Below are positions 18,014 through 26,474 of a stretch of 27,077 nucleotides of DNA, one piece after another. The stretch's first letter is position 1; each line of letters starts with the position of its first letter. A program made the translations under genes and the position numbers. Source of the DNA: Treponema sp. (GTDB lineage: Bacteria; Spirochaetota; Spirochaetia; Treponematales; Breznakiellaceae); the NCBI GenBank assembly GCA_031276615.1, contig JAISND010000129.1:1-27077 (forward strand). The letters run 5' to 3'. The notes beneath the pieces are model-generated. The model saw only the letters and a program-made list of their open reading frames with translations, did no database searches and was not told the origin of the DNA.

Positions 18014-18086
18014 AGCCCTCAAGCGGAATCGAACCGCTGACCGCATCCTTACCATGGATGTGCTCTGCCAACTGAGCTACAAGGGC
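18014..18086 (-). tRNA. tRNA-Thr (anticodon GGT)
   Basis: The minus strand folds into a 73-base cloverleaf. The acceptor stem is GCCCTTG with TGAGGGC (two G-T pairs), the D arm TAGCTCAGTTGGCAGAGC, and the anticodon stem CATCC/GGATG encloses ATGGTAA, anticodon GGT, reading ACC and ACU. The T arm is AGCGG-TTCGATT-CCGCT and the discriminator is T. No CCA is encoded. It is the first gene of the ribosomal/RNA polymerase cluster, about 17 bases downstream of the predicted transcription start. Confidence 0.97.
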
Positions 18087-18109
18087 CTGAAATCACCTCA
18101 ATTCTAGAA

Positions 18110-18138
18110 AAGATAACAAAAACAGCGGATTTGGTCAA
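18110..18138 (-). promoter_or_regulatory. Sigma-70-type promoter of the tRNA-Thr/rpmG/secE/nusG/rpl/rpo operon
   Basis: On the minus strand TTGACC (18133-18138) and TATCTT (18110-18115) are separated by exactly 17 bp, five and four of six to consensus. The start would fall near 18103, just before tRNA-Thr. No other promoter of this quality precedes the cluster. Confidence 0.6.
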
Positions 18139-18198
18139 TAGGCCGCGTTGCCTTTCGTATTGTCTCGCGTTAAATCCCGCCCCGGGGTAAACCGCGCG

Positions 18199-18227
18199 TT
18201 GCATCCCCGGAGATTCTGTAGTAAACT
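18199..18227 (+). promoter_or_regulatory. Candidate promoter for the beta-propeller/lipoprotein pair
   Basis: TTGCAT (18199-18204), 17 bp, TAAACT (18222-18227) read on the plus strand, about 60 bp from and divergent to the ribosomal operon promoter. It would leave a leader of about 180 bases before the start at 18414; the leader is GC-rich and I see no recognisable riboswitch in it. Confidence 0.35.
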
Positions 18228-18413
18228 TTGGCTGTGAGTGTCAACGCCGGCCGCACAGACAGCGTATTCTCTTTCCTTTTCAACCCCGCCGCCCCGGGGG
18301 ACAAAGCCGCATCCCGAACCGAAGCTTAACGCGCCGGGGGCAGGCGCCGGAACAGACGGAAAAAACACCGGCTTCGGAGATTTCCGGGGGTCCGCGGGAG
18401 GTAAACCGGAGCA

Positions 18414-21173
18414 ATGAAAAAAGAAGGCGGGAAAAAAACAAAAAGGCCGGTCAGGATCGTCATTGCCTTTCTTCCTGTTCTTGCCGGCCTTCCCCTGCTG
18501 TGCGCGGCGCTCTCGCTTTTCGGCCGCGTCGATCCCGGCTCGCTTATCCCCGGTTCCTTCGTCCTGCGCGCGCGAATTCCCGGGCCTCTCCGTCTGGCCG
18601 AGGCCCTGGCAAACCACGGGCCCCTGCCCGAAATTCTGAACATACCGGGCCTTGCCCCCGCGGCGCCTGTCCTGGGCGCGCTCGGAAAACTGCCCTTCAA
18701 AAATCCCGTCCTGCGTTTCGCGGCCCGGGGAGACCTTGAGGCGGCCCTGTTCAGGGACGAAGCTCCGGCCGCGGGGGAACAGGCGGCGCCAGTGTTCATT
18801 GCCGCCTGGGACACGGGTTTCCTTTCCCCCCTGCTCCGTTTTCTGCCCTTTGCCTCAAGGTTTACCGCCATACCCGGGCTGTACGCCGTAAGGGGAAAGG
18901 AAAATTCCCGGCTTGAGTACCGCGCGGGCGGAAAAACCTTTTTTATCGGATACCGGCGGAACCTGCTTGTCCTCTGCGACAATCAGGCGGTTTTTGAATC
19001 GGCGGTCAGGGACGGCGGGGGGTTCCGGGGCGGTACGGGAAAGGCGCCCGGCGCGCCGGGAAACGGCGGCGATTATGACGCCGCGTTTCTGCTTTCCCCC
19101 GCGTATCTCCGCGCCGTCCTCGCGGAGCAGAATCCGGGCATTGCCGCGGTTCTTGAAAATATCGAATTAAACGAAAGCATGGAACTTTATCTTTCCGTCG
19201 CGGAAGAAAAAATCGATCTCCGCCTGGAGACGCGGATTTCTTCCCGCAGCCCCGTCCTGAGCCGGCTTCTTGAAAAACGATCCCCTGTTCCGGGCCTTGC
19301 GGAAATTCTGCCCGCCGCGACCCAGTACGGGACGATCCTTTCCGCGGGAAGCCTGGAAGAACTGTTCGCCGCGGCCGCCCTGTTTCCGGGGGCCGAATTC
19401 GAACCGGCCCTGCGCCGCGCCGGGGCTTCCTCCCGGTTCCTCCTGGGCATGGACATCGAGGAGCTGCTCTATTCCTGGACGGGAAACGAATTTGCCGTTT
19501 TCGCGCTGGAGGGGCGCCCCGCCCAGGTCTACGCGGTTCAAATAGCGGATGAACGGAAACGCCGTCATGTCTTTGACCGGGCATTCAGAACCATGGCGCC
19601 TGACGAAAATATCAGCATGAATCCGGACGGCACAGGAATTCCCCGTATGGAACTTCCCGGCTTTTTAAGGTCCCTGCCCGTCTTTCGGGATTTCCGCGTC
19701 CCCGCGCCCTGTTACACGGTACACGGGGATTACCTTTTTATAAGCGAATCCGCGGAAACGCTTCTCGCCGTGATCCGCTCCGCGCAGAAAAACGAGGTGC
19801 TTCCGAAAACGGCGCTCTGGCGGAATCTGGCGGGAAGCGGCGCGCCTGCCGGGGACAGCCGGGGCAGGTTCCGTTCGGACGGGAGCGCCGCCAGCGTCTT
19901 TTACTCCCTGGACCGGACCCTTCCCTTCTTCCTCCGGGAAAAGACCCTGCTGAGTTCCGTATTGGGAATATACCGGCGGGGCCTTGTCCGGCTTGGTTTT
20001 GAAAACGGCGCCGCCTTTCTCTCCCTCTCTCTGCTTTCCGGAGGCGGCGGCGGGCTTGTTCCCGTGCCCGGTTATCCCCTTGATCTCGCGGGGAATCCGG
20101 GGAACCAGGTATACGCGGCGGCCGGCGGCAGGGCCTCCGAAAACAGAATCCTCTTCTCCAGGGACAATTACGCCGTCGCGCTAAACCCGGGCGACAACAG
20201 CATATACGAATACGAAGGCCAGGGGCCCCTGTGGCTTGTCCCCGCGGCCGGCCTTGACCCAAAGAAGGCCGGGGACGGAACAGCCTGGGCGGTAAGCGTC
20301 CAGGGAAGGGTAAGCCTGTTGAACGGCAATATGGAAGTCCTGCGGGGCTTTCCCCTGCTTACCGGATTGAGGCTTTCCGCCCCTCCCGCCGCGCGGGGGG
20401 GCAGACTTTTCCTCTGCGACGAGGAAGGAAGGGTCTATACGGTTGATACGGACGGCCTCCTCAGCCCCTGGAAAACGGTTTTTCCCGCGGCCCTCCGTTC
20501 CCCCCCTTCCTTCCTTGACACTCCGGCCGAAGACGGGAAGCCGGGGGACAGGGACGCGGGGAAAGGAAAGGCGGGCCGCGTTCCTGACGCGGCGGTTTAC
20601 CCGAAAAGTTTCCTCGGCGAAATCTGGCTGCTTGATTCGGAAGGCGAAGCGCTGCCCGGCTGGCCCGTGCCGGTATCGGGCATCGCCTTCGGATCGGCGG
20701 CGGTCTTTGCGTATAACGGTGAAATCCTCACCGCCTTTGTCACCCAGGCCGGCGAGCTTTCGGTATTTGACGAAGGCGCCGTTTCCTCCGGCCCGTTCCC
20801 CCTGGAACTGGACGGCGTCTTTTTTATCCAGCCTGTTTTTGACGGCGAGTTCCTCTGGCTTGTCTCGGCCGGCGGCGTACTCTTCAGGGTAAGCCTTGAG
20901 GGAGTTGTTCTCCGCCAGTCCATCCCCGGCCTGACCGTAAAAGAAGAAGGCTTCCTCTCCGTCTTTGATTCCGGCGGCGACGGAATCCCCGAAATTTTTA
21001 TTTCCGGGGAAGGAAACGCCCTGTACGCCTGCACGCGGAATTTCGAATCCCTCAGCGGTTTCCCCCTGCCGATCCGGGGCAGGCCGGCCTTCGCCGACTT
21101 CAACGGGGACGGCAGGCCGGAAATAGCGGGCATAGGGATGGACAAAAAACTGTACAGATGGCAGTTCAGGTAG
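18414..21173 (+). CDS. Membrane-anchored protein with C-terminal beta-propeller
   Basis: A 919-residue protein. A basic start and hydrophobic segment (RIVIAFLPVLAGLPLLCAALSLF, in part) form an uncleaved signal anchor, so the bulk is probably periplasmic. Residues of about 40-560 are a repeat-poor region resembling DUF3352-type proteins, but I cannot assign it firmly. From about 570 the sequence becomes propeller-like: blades end in GFPL, LPGWPVPV and LSGFPLPI phrases, and the C-terminus carries two Asp/Gly-rich calcium-binding-like motifs (DSGGDGIPEI and DFNGDGRPEI) as in FG-GAP or PQQ-type propellers. CGGAG precedes the ATG. The lipoprotein gene follows after three bases, so the two are surely cotranscribed and may act together at the cell envelope. 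Function unknown. Confidence 0.8.
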   Translation: MKKEGGKKTKRPVRIVIAFLPVLAGLPLLCAALSLFGRVDPGSLIPGSFVLRARIPGPLRLAEALANHGPLPEILNIPGLAPAAPVLGALGKLPFKNPVLRFAARGDLEAALFRDEAPAAGEQAAPVFIAAWDTGFLSPLLRFLPFASRFTAIPGLYAVRGKENSRLEYRAGGKTFFIGYRRNLLVLCDNQAVFESAVRDGGGFRGGTGKAPGAPGNGGDYDAAFLLSPAYLRAVLAEQNPGIAAVLENIELNESMELYLSVAEEKIDLRLETRISSRSPVLSRLLEKRSPVPGLAEILPAATQYGTILSAGSLEELFAAAALFPGAEFEPALRRAGASSRFLLGMDIEELLYSWTGNEFAVFALEGRPAQVYAVQIADERKRRHVFDRAFRTMAPDENISMNPDGTGIPRMELPGFLRSLPVFRDFRVPAPCYTVHGDYLFISESAETLLAVIRSAQKNEVLPKTALWRNLAGSGAPAGDSRGRFRSDGSAASVFYSLDRTLPFFLREKTLLSSVLGIYRRGLVRLGFENGAAFLSLSLLSGGGGGLVPVPGYPLDLAGNPGNQVYAAAGGRASENRILFSRDNYAVALNPGDNSIYEYEGQGPLWLVPAAGLDPKKAGDGTAWAVSVQGRVSLLNGNMEVLRGFPLLTGLRLSAPPAARGGRLFLCDEEGRVYTVDTDGLLSPWKTVFPAALRSPPSFLDTPAEDGKPGDRDAGKGKAGRVPDAAVYPKSFLGEIWLLDSEGEALPGWPVPVSGIAFGSAAVFAYNGEILTAFVTQAGELSVFDEGAVSSGPFPLELDGVFFIQPVFDGEFLWLVSAGGVLFRVSLEGVVLRQSIPGLTVKEEGFLSVFDSGGDGIPEIFISGEGNALYACTRNFESLSGFPLPIRGRPAFADFNGDGRPEIAGIGMDKKLYRWQFR

Positions 21174-21176
21174 GTA

Positions 21177-22325
21177 ATGATGAAAATTCGGCGATTGGGA
21201 ATGCCGGCGGCCGCGGCGGCGCTGTTTGCCGGCCTGCTGCTTTTTTTGCTTCCGGGCTGCCAGTCAATCCGGAAGGATGTTCCCGTCGAAAGTCCCGGGG
21301 AAGAACGGGAACCGGACATGGCGGAACTGGAACGGATGATCGTCGCCCTTGACAGTGAGGGGGAAGCGGCGGCGCGGCGGACAAAGGCGGCCGCCGCGCG
21401 GCTGATGATCGGGGACATGGAAAAGGAAGCCGCCGCGGACGCGGACCTCGAGGCGCGGCTTGCGGCCTGGTCGGGAAGGCTTTCCATTATCGAAGGCCGG
21501 TACAGCGAGGCCGTAAGGCAGCAAAAAATTTCCCGCTCCCTTTCGCCGGGCAATACCCCTTCGATAATTCTGGGTATCCGCCTTGAAGGGGATCCGGCCA
21601 GGCGGCTGGAACTGATTGACCGGGAGATCGGGATTCTGCCTGCCCGGACGCAGCGGGGCGCCGGGGAACTGCAGATTGAACGGGGAAGGGCCCTTTTTGA
21701 ACTTGGCCGTTTCGGCGAGGCGGCCGGCGCCTTTGACGCCGCCTTTGCCTCGGGGCTTGATCCCGTTTACCGGGAAACCTGGCTGTGGACAAGGGACAGG
21801 TCCCGGGAACTGCGAAACGCCGAGGGCTTCGGCGGCAGCATCGGGATTTTCGGGCGCGGCGGCCTGAGCTGGAAGGACTGCATAGGCCTCGCGAAAAACG
21901 AAACCCGGCTGCTGCGCTTCCTTACCGCGGGAAGGGACATGGACGAGGAAGAACTGTTCAACCGTCTCCTCGACCGCTCCTTTATCCCCTACACACAGGA
22001 CATCGGCCTGGACAACTGGCCCCGCGCCAAACCCGGCATCAATGACCCAATCTTCCGCTCCGGGGCGGCGTGGTTTGTCTGGCGCCTTTACGCGGAAGCG
22101 CGCGGAAACCGGGGCATCCTTACGCGCTACTCGGCGCGTTACGCTTCCGGAAGCAGCCCCCGCAGCCCCATAGCGGATCTTCCCCCGCTCTCCCCCTTTT
22201 TCGACTGCATCCTCGGCTGCGTCGAAACCGAATTTATGTCCCTTCCGGACGGCCGGAACTTCAGACCCGCCGAGCCTGTCCGGGGAACGGAAATGCTGGC
22301 CATGCTGAAAAAAGCGGAAAATTAG
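21177..22325 (+). CDS. Lipoprotein with TPR-like and SLH-like segments
   Basis: A 382-residue protein with a lipoprotein signal: hydrophobic core AAAAALFAGLLLFLLPGC with the lipobox cysteine at residue 28. Residues of about 95-200 contain TPR-like helix pairs (IIEGRYSEAVRQQKISRSL; GRALFELGRFGEAAGAFDAA), which usually bind other proteins. The C-terminal part (about 330-380) has the layout of an S-layer homology motif (DGRNFRPAEPVRGTEMLAML), often found in treponemal envelope proteins. It begins three bases after the propeller protein, with ribosome binding overlapping that gene's end. A role as the outer partner of the propeller protein in an envelope complex is inference. Confidence 0.75.
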   Translation: MMKIRRLGMPAAAAALFAGLLLFLLPGCQSIRKDVPVESPGEEREPDMAELERMIVALDSEGEAAARRTKAAAARLMIGDMEKEAAADADLEARLAAWSGRLSIIEGRYSEAVRQQKISRSLSPGNTPSIILGIRLEGDPARRLELIDREIGILPARTQRGAGELQIERGRALFELGRFGEAAGAFDAAFASGLDPVYRETWLWTRDRSRELRNAEGFGGSIGIFGRGGLSWKDCIGLAKNETRLLRFLTAGRDMDEEELFNRLLDRSFIPYTQDIGLDNWPRAKPGINDPIFRSGAAWFVWRLYAEARGNRGILTRYSARYASGSSPRSPIADLPPLSPFFDCILGCVETEFMSLPDGRNFRPAEPVRGTEMLAMLKKAEN

Positions 22326-22330
22326 AGTCT

Positions 22331-22356
22331 GCCCGCGAAGCCGGGAGCTTGCGGGC
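22331..22356. terminator. Hairpin between convergent stop codons
   Basis: GCCCGCGAAGC (22331-22341) pairs with GCTTGCGGGC (22347-22356) with one bulge around CGGGA. It fills the gap between the lipoprotein stop and the htrA stop, and could end both transcripts, although no T run follows on either side. Confidence 0.45.
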
Positions 22357-23873
22357 TACCGTTTGAACTTCAGCGTTTCCAGGCTCGAATCGCCGCGGAT
22401 AAAGTTGAACCAGAGTTCCCGGTCGGTCTTTTCGCGGAGAAGCCTGTAGAACGCGGCAATATCCTTTACCTCTTCGCCGTTGATGCCGGTTATCCTGTCG
22501 TTTACCCTTAAACCGATGATGTCCGCGGGGCTGTTGCTTATCACGTTGCCGACAAAAAGGCCTTGGGCGTCTTTTTCCAGCTTGAGGGCATTGCGCAGTT
22601 CATCGGTAAGGGGCGCCACATAGACGCCGGGCCAGAGCTTCTTGTTGTCCGAAGCCACCTGATCGGTGCGCGCCTCAATGCGAACCTGGATTTCCCGGGA
22701 CACGCCGTCACGGATAAGCGCAAAGGCGGCGCGATCGCCGGGCTTGAGGTCGCCTACCATCATGGTAAGCTGGTTCATGCCGCGCGCTTCCCTGCCGTTT
22801 ACGCTGGTAATAAAATCGCCGGGACGTATGCCGCCCTTGTCGGCGGGGGAACCGAGGAAAACCTGCGAAGCCAGGGCGCCGCGCTTCCCTTCAAGCCCGA
22901 GGGCGGTGAGGGTTTCCTTGCCGGGATCGTTAAGGGACACGCCAAGCCAGCCGTAGCTGATGGACCCGGAACTGATAAATTCGTCGATGGAACGCTTCGC
23001 GTTGTTGATGGGAATGGCAAAGCCAAGCCCCACCGATCCGCCGCCGTTGTTGCTGGCGATCCAGGTGTTGATGCCGATCACTTCACCCCGGATATTGACA
23101 AGGGCGCCGCCGGAATTCCCCTGGTTGATGGGGGCGTCGGTCTGGATAAAGTCATTGATATTGCCGCCGGGGCCGCCGGTACGTCCCACGGCGCTCACAA
23201 TACCCATGGTAACCGAAAAGGAAAACTGCTCGCCCAGGGGATTCCCCATGGCAATTGCCCAGTCTCCTACTTTGACCATGTCGGAATTGCCCAGAACCGC
23301 CAGAGGATAGTGATCGCCGGTTTTGAACGACACCATCGCAAGGTCTTTTCGTTCGTCCTTGCCCACGAGTTCCGCCGGATATTCCTTGCCGTCCATGGTG
23401 GCAATGCGGATCTCGTTTGCCTCGCTGACCACATGGTTGTTGGTCAGGACATAATACTTCCCGTCCTGATTCCGGACAATAATCCCCGAACCCAGGCCCT
23501 GGGAGCGGAATTCCCTTTCCTGGCCCCCCCTGTCCTGGCCGTCGCCCCTGTCCCGGGGGCCAAAGAAAAATTCCCAGGGGATTCCGTTAAACTGGGGAAT
23601 CTGCTGCTTTCTGATCGACACGGTTTTAAGCTCCACCACCGAGGGGAGCACCCTGTCCGACACCGAATTGAAAGCGCTCTGGAGTCCCTCGGCCACCGCG
23701 AGGGCGTTTTCGGGGATAATTACCTGATTCACCTGGGCCTGGGCGGTTTTCTGCGACTTGGGAGTCGAGCAGGAAAAGGACAAAAAAGCCAGGGAAAACC
23801 CGAAAATCACCCCGATAAAGACCAGGTTGAAAATGAACAGATTCTTTGAGGAAAGTTTTGATAAAAAGTTCAT
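22356..23873 (-). CDS. HtrA/DegP-type periplasmic serine protease
   Basis: A 505-residue envelope quality-control protease that degrades misfolded exported proteins. A hydrophobic N-terminal segment (residues 11-33) ends at Cys35 in FLSFSC; this could be a relaxed spirochaetal lipobox or a plain signal anchor. The trypsin-like domain carries the full triad: His147 (TNNHVV), Asp177 (RKDLAMV) and Ser254 (GNSGGALV). PDZ1 (about 290-380) has the YGWLGVSLND ligand-loop and the IRPGDFITSVNG core; PDZ2 (about 395-505) has LRVNDRITGINGEEV. AGGAG stands seven bases before the ATG. The gene is monocistronic, with a palindrome-bearing leader. Whether it is DegP or DegQ cannot be told from sequence alone. 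Confidence 0.93.
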   Translation of the reverse strand: MNFLSKLSSKNLFIFNLVFIGVIFGFSLAFLSFSCSTPKSQKTAQAQVNQVIIPENALAVAEGLQSAFNSVSDRVLPSVVELKTVSIRKQQIPQFNGIPWEFFFGPRDRGDGQDRGGQEREFRSQGLGSGIIVRNQDGKYYVLTNNHVVSEANEIRIATMDGKEYPAELVGKDERKDLAMVSFKTGDHYPLAVLGNSDMVKVGDWAIAMGNPLGEQFSFSVTMGIVSAVGRTGGPGGNINDFIQTDAPINQGNSGGALVNIRGEVIGINTWIASNNGGGSVGLGFAIPINNAKRSIDEFISSGSISYGWLGVSLNDPGKETLTALGLEGKRGALASQVFLGSPADKGGIRPGDFITSVNGREARGMNQLTMMVGDLKPGDRAAFALIRDGVSREIQVRIEARTDQVASDNKKLWPGVYVAPLTDELRNALKLEKDAQGLFVGNVISNSPADIIGLRVNDRITGINGEEVKDIAAFYRLLREKTDRELWFNFIRGDSSLETLKFKR

Positions 23874-23960
23874 AATTACTCCTATAAAAAGCGGCGGTAT
23901 CGCCGCTGGCGTTCAACCGGACATTAACACGAAGTGTTAATGATTACTCCTGTTCAACCG
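23868..23960 (-). promoter_or_regulatory. htrA leader: duplicated start region, 19-bp palindrome and GTAT hairpin
   Basis: ATTAACAC-GAA-GTGTTAAT (23923-23941) is a perfect palindrome with a three-base centre, operator-like in form. GCGGCG-GTAT-CGCCGC (23891-23906) is a hairpin. On the minus strand AGGAGTAATCATTAAC (23936-23951) repeats the real translation start AGGAGTAATTATGAAC (23868-23883) at 14 of 16 positions, and GGTTGAAC occurs at two nearby sites. A weak -10-like TATATT lies at 23981-23986 minus. The palindrome is not the CIRCE element. Confidence 0.5.
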
Positions 23961-24026
23961 CGTCCCGCTGCCGGGGCATTAATATAATTCTAGAACAGCC
24001 CGAATAGTTACACGCCGCCGCGTCCT

Positions 24027-24800
24027 TCAGGCCAGATCCTGATCCAGGGCATCGGTGAGAATTTCGGCCCTGTCGTGGATAAGGGCGACCGTGTGCTCCC
24101 AGTGGGCGGAAATTCTGTCATCCGCGGTAACCACGGTCCAGCCGTCGTCAAGGATGCCGACCTCACCGCTTCCCATGTTTATCATGGGCTCGATGGCGAT
24201 CACAAGGCCGTTGCACATGCGGGGGTTCGGCCCGTGGGGGTAATTGGGAACCTGGGGATCTTCGTGAAGGGCAAAGCCTACCCCGTGGCCGCAGAATTCG
24301 TGTACCACCCCGTAGCCCAGGGAAAGGGCATGCCCCTGTACCGCGCGGGACACCTGGAGGAGCCTGTCCCCGGCCTTCACCGCGGCGATTCCCCTGTAGA
24401 GGCAGTCCCTTGTGGCAACGTTAAGGGCGTGCGCCGCCCCGCTTACCCGCCCCGCTTCCACGCTCACCGCCTGATCGCTGATAAAGCCGTCAAGGTCTAT
24501 GCCGCAGTCCAGGGAGACCAGGTCTCCCTCCCGTATTTTCCGCCTTGAGGGAATGCCGTGGATCACCTCGTTGTTAATCGAAACGCAGATGGCCGCGGGA
24601 AAGGGATTCTTTGCCGGACCGTAGCCCAGAAACGCGGGCTTTCCGCCGGCCTTCTTTATCCAGTCCCGCGTCCAGCGGTCAATCTCAACTGTTTCCAGCC
24701 CCGGTTTTACCTGGGGCAAAAGCTCCCGGTACATGGCCGAAAGCATCTTGCAGGATTTTCTGATGCCGTCTATCTGCTTTTCGTTTTTCAGGCGTATCAT
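24027..24800 (-). CDS. map: Methionine aminopeptidase, type I
   Basis: A 257-residue enzyme that removes the initiator methionine from new proteins. The metal ligands of the pita-bread fold are all visible: two Asp (VSLDCGIDLDGFISD), His (GHGVGFALHEDP), Glu (VIAIEPMIN) and Glu (SAHWEHTVAL). The substrate-site His in EVIHGIPS is also present. The GFHGD segment of the Escherichia coli enzyme reads GFISD here, a mild divergence. Length is typical and there is no N-terminal zinc finger. The ATG overlaps the stop of the J-domain gene (ATGA), implying coupled translation; the gene ends the operon. Confidence 0.96.
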   Translation of the reverse strand: MIRLKNEKQIDGIRKSCKMLSAMYRELLPQVKPGLETVEIDRWTRDWIKKAGGKPAFLGYGPAKNPFPAAICVSINNEVIHGIPSRRKIREGDLVSLDCGIDLDGFISDQAVSVEAGRVSGAAHALNVATRDCLYRGIAAVKAGDRLLQVSRAVQGHALSLGYGVVHEFCGHGVGFALHEDPQVPNYPHGPNPRMCNGLVIAIEPMINMGSGEVGILDDGWTVVTADDRISAHWEHTVALIHDRAEILTDALDQDLA

Positions 24801-25573
24801 AACACAAGTTCCCTTCTCAGGCGTTTTGTGTTGGGAAGGGCCGGATCCCTCTTGAGCGCCCCGGCGATAACCGCGCGGGCCGACGCGGAGTCTCCCATCA
24901 TGAGGAGGGTCTCCGCCATGGAACGCATCCAGCGCGCCTCGTCCCGCGGGGAAAAGCCGAGTTCCAGAAGGGTCTCCATACAGTCAAGCCAGGTTTCATC
25001 ATCGACCTGGGGCCTGAGGCGGAGACGGACCAGTTCCCTGAGGAAGGTTTCGATCTCTTCCATAAAATGTCTGAAATAGGGAAGCCGGCGCTCTTCCCGC
25101 ACGAGGACAACCAGCAGCCTGAAGGATTCGTAAAAGCACAGCCGTTTGCCCAGCTCCTCGGCAAGTATGAAAAGACAGTCCATCCAGTCTTCCCTGTCGA
25201 GGTAATTTTCCATGTGAAAATCGATCCCGCCGTTATTCCGCCAGACGCGTATCGCCTCGTCCTCTTCAAGGTGGAGGAGTTCAAAGAACACGAGCTTCGC
25301 CTGGCAGTCAGGGCTGTTCCCCTGTTCCCGCAGCCAGCTGCGGTAGTCAAACCCGACTTTTTCAATGAACCGGAAACAGGCCCGATCGTATTCAAAACGG
25401 CGCTCCCTGTCCGAGAGAACCTCGTAGGCGGTGAGGAGCCGGCGCATTCCCTCTTCGGCCGTTTTGCCCGCGATGTCGGGATGGAGCCGTTTTGCTTTTT
25501 CCCGAAAGGCTTTTTTTATTTCAGGGCCGGTGGCGTCCCGTTTCAGGCCCAGCAGATCGTAGTAATTGGTCAT
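24797..25573 (-). CDS. J-domain protein (DnaJ-like co-chaperone)
   Basis: A protein of about 258 residues with an N-terminal J-domain (NYYDLLGLKRDATGPEIKKA) carrying the essential HPD tripeptide in KRLHPDIAG and ending RRFEYDRA; this module stimulates DnaK ATPase. There is no Gly/Phe region or zinc domain, so it is not DnaJ itself. The remaining 190 residues are helical, with many aromatic and acidic residues and TPR-like repeats toward the end (MAETLLMMGDSASARAVIAG), and probably select a client. I prefer the ATG at 25573 (MTNYYDLLG), the usual J-protein start, over a TTG at 25588 that overlaps the upstream gene. The stop overlaps the map start. Confidence 0.85.
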   Translation of the reverse strand: MTNYYDLLGLKRDATGPEIKKAFREKAKRLHPDIAGKTAEEGMRRLLTAYEVLSDRERRFEYDRACFRFIEKVGFDYRSWLREQGNSPDCQAKLVFFELLHLEEDEAIRVWRNNGGIDFHMENYLDREDWMDCLFILAEELGKRLCFYESFRLLVVLVREERRLPYFRHFMEEIETFLRELVRLRLRPQVDDETWLDCMETLLELGFSPRDEARWMRSMAETLLMMGDSASARAVIAGALKRDPALPNTKRLRRELVL

Positions 25574-25577
25574 CGCG

Positions 25578-25985
25578 TCAGGCGCCAATCCTCTTGCCTA
25601 TTGCTTCGGCATGGGAAGGGCCAAAGAGTACGTCGCTCCAGTTTACAAGCATTCCTTCTTTTTCCATTACCCGCATCAGGTTCGCGAGGGACCTTGCGGT
25701 AAAAAGTCCGCCCTTTTTCACAAAGGCGGCGCTTTTCTTTCCCCCGAGCCCGCTCCCCCCCGCGAGCATCTTCGGAAGCGCTTCGGAGATTTTCCCCGAA
25801 AAAAAGGAAACCGCTTCGGTAACAACCGCGATGTACTCATAGGCGGGAAGCCGGAGACCGTCCTCCGTCCAGGCGTCGACAATATCGACCCGGTGCCCCA
25901 TCGATTCCATGCCCCGGGCAAGGGATTTTACATACCCGGGGGGAGTTCCACGCGCCGCCGGCGCGCTGACAACCGCAATTCTCAT
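25578..25985 (-). CDS. Small flavodoxin-like-fold protein
   Basis: A 135-residue protein. It opens with a beta-strand and phosphate-loop-like turn (MRIAVVSAPAARGTPPGYVK), then a helix and a second strand (GHRVDIVDAW), then YEYIAVVTEAVSFFSGKI and KKSAAFVKKGG. This is the alternating pattern of a flavodoxin fold, with the first loop where a flavin phosphate would bind. Key flavodoxin residues (T/SxTGxT) are not exact, so FMN binding is uncertain. It sits six bases after the stress-protein gene and four bases before the J-domain gene, clearly within the operon. Function unknown. Confidence 0.7.
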   Translation of the reverse strand: MRIAVVSAPAARGTPPGYVKSLARGMESMGHRVDIVDAWTEDGLRLPAYEYIAVVTEAVSFFSGKISEALPKMLAGGSGLGGKKSAAFVKKGGLFTARSLANLMRVMEKEGMLVNWSDVLFGPSHAEAIGKRIGA

Positions 25986-25991
25986 ATAATC

Positions 25992-26474
25992 TCAGGCCTG
26001 TTTGTAAATTTGATCAATGCTGGCTTCCTTGACAAGGAGAACGGAGCACTTGGCGCTCACCATGATTTCCCGGTGCGCGTGGGATATTATGTCACGGGCG
26101 CTGCGATCCTTCTCCCAGCCCCCAAGAACGATAAGATCGGCTTTTTTCTCGTCGGCCGCCGTAAGAATTTCCGTGTAAACGGCGCCTTTGCGTATCTCCC
26201 TTTCTATTTTGACGCCCTTGGCCCTGGCAAGTTCCTCCACAAAGGAAAGATAGCGCTCGCCGTTGGCCTCAAGGCTCTTTTCGTACTCGGTGCTTTCTTC
26301 CTGGATGAATATCTTGCTTAAAGTCAACTGTCTGATGGTGGCGATATCCACAACATAGACCGCCGTAAGTTTGCAATGGTACGTTTTGGCCATAACGATG
26401 GCGTACTTTGCCGCAAGAATGGACGCGTCCGAGCCGGTAATTACCGCAACAATGTTGGAGATAAGGGGTTTCAT
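25992..26474 (-). CDS. Universal stress protein (UspA family)
   Basis: A 160-residue single-domain protein with the Rossmann-like UspA pattern: first strand SNIVAVITGSDASILAAKYA, a middle region with VEELARAKGVKIEREIRKG, and last strands DLIVLGGWEK and CSVLLVKEA. The nucleotide-binding signature G-2x-G-9x-G(S/T) of ATP-binding members is not preserved (GGWEKDRSARDI instead), so it may be a non-ATP-binding member. Its ATG overlaps the stop of the V-ATPase subunit gene (ATGA), so expression is tied to the ATPase operon. The specific role is not evident. Confidence 0.85.
   Translation of the reverse strand: MKPLISNIVAVITGSDASILAAKYAIVMAKTYHCKLTAVYVVDIATIRQLTLSKIFIQEESTEYEKSLEANGERYLSFVEELARAKGVKIEREIRKGAVYTEILTAADEKKADLIVLGGWEKDRSARDIISHAHREIMVSAKCSVLLVKEASIDQIYKQA

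Noticed and set aside
22563..23849. 428-codon plus-strand ORF opposite htrA
   Set aside because: Antisense shadow; the minus-strand gene has the full protease triad and two PDZ domains.
23923..23941. CIRCE (HrcA) operator upstream of htrA
   Set aside because: The palindrome is ATTAACAC-N3-GTGTTAAT; CIRCE needs TTAGCACTC-N9-GAGTGCTAA.
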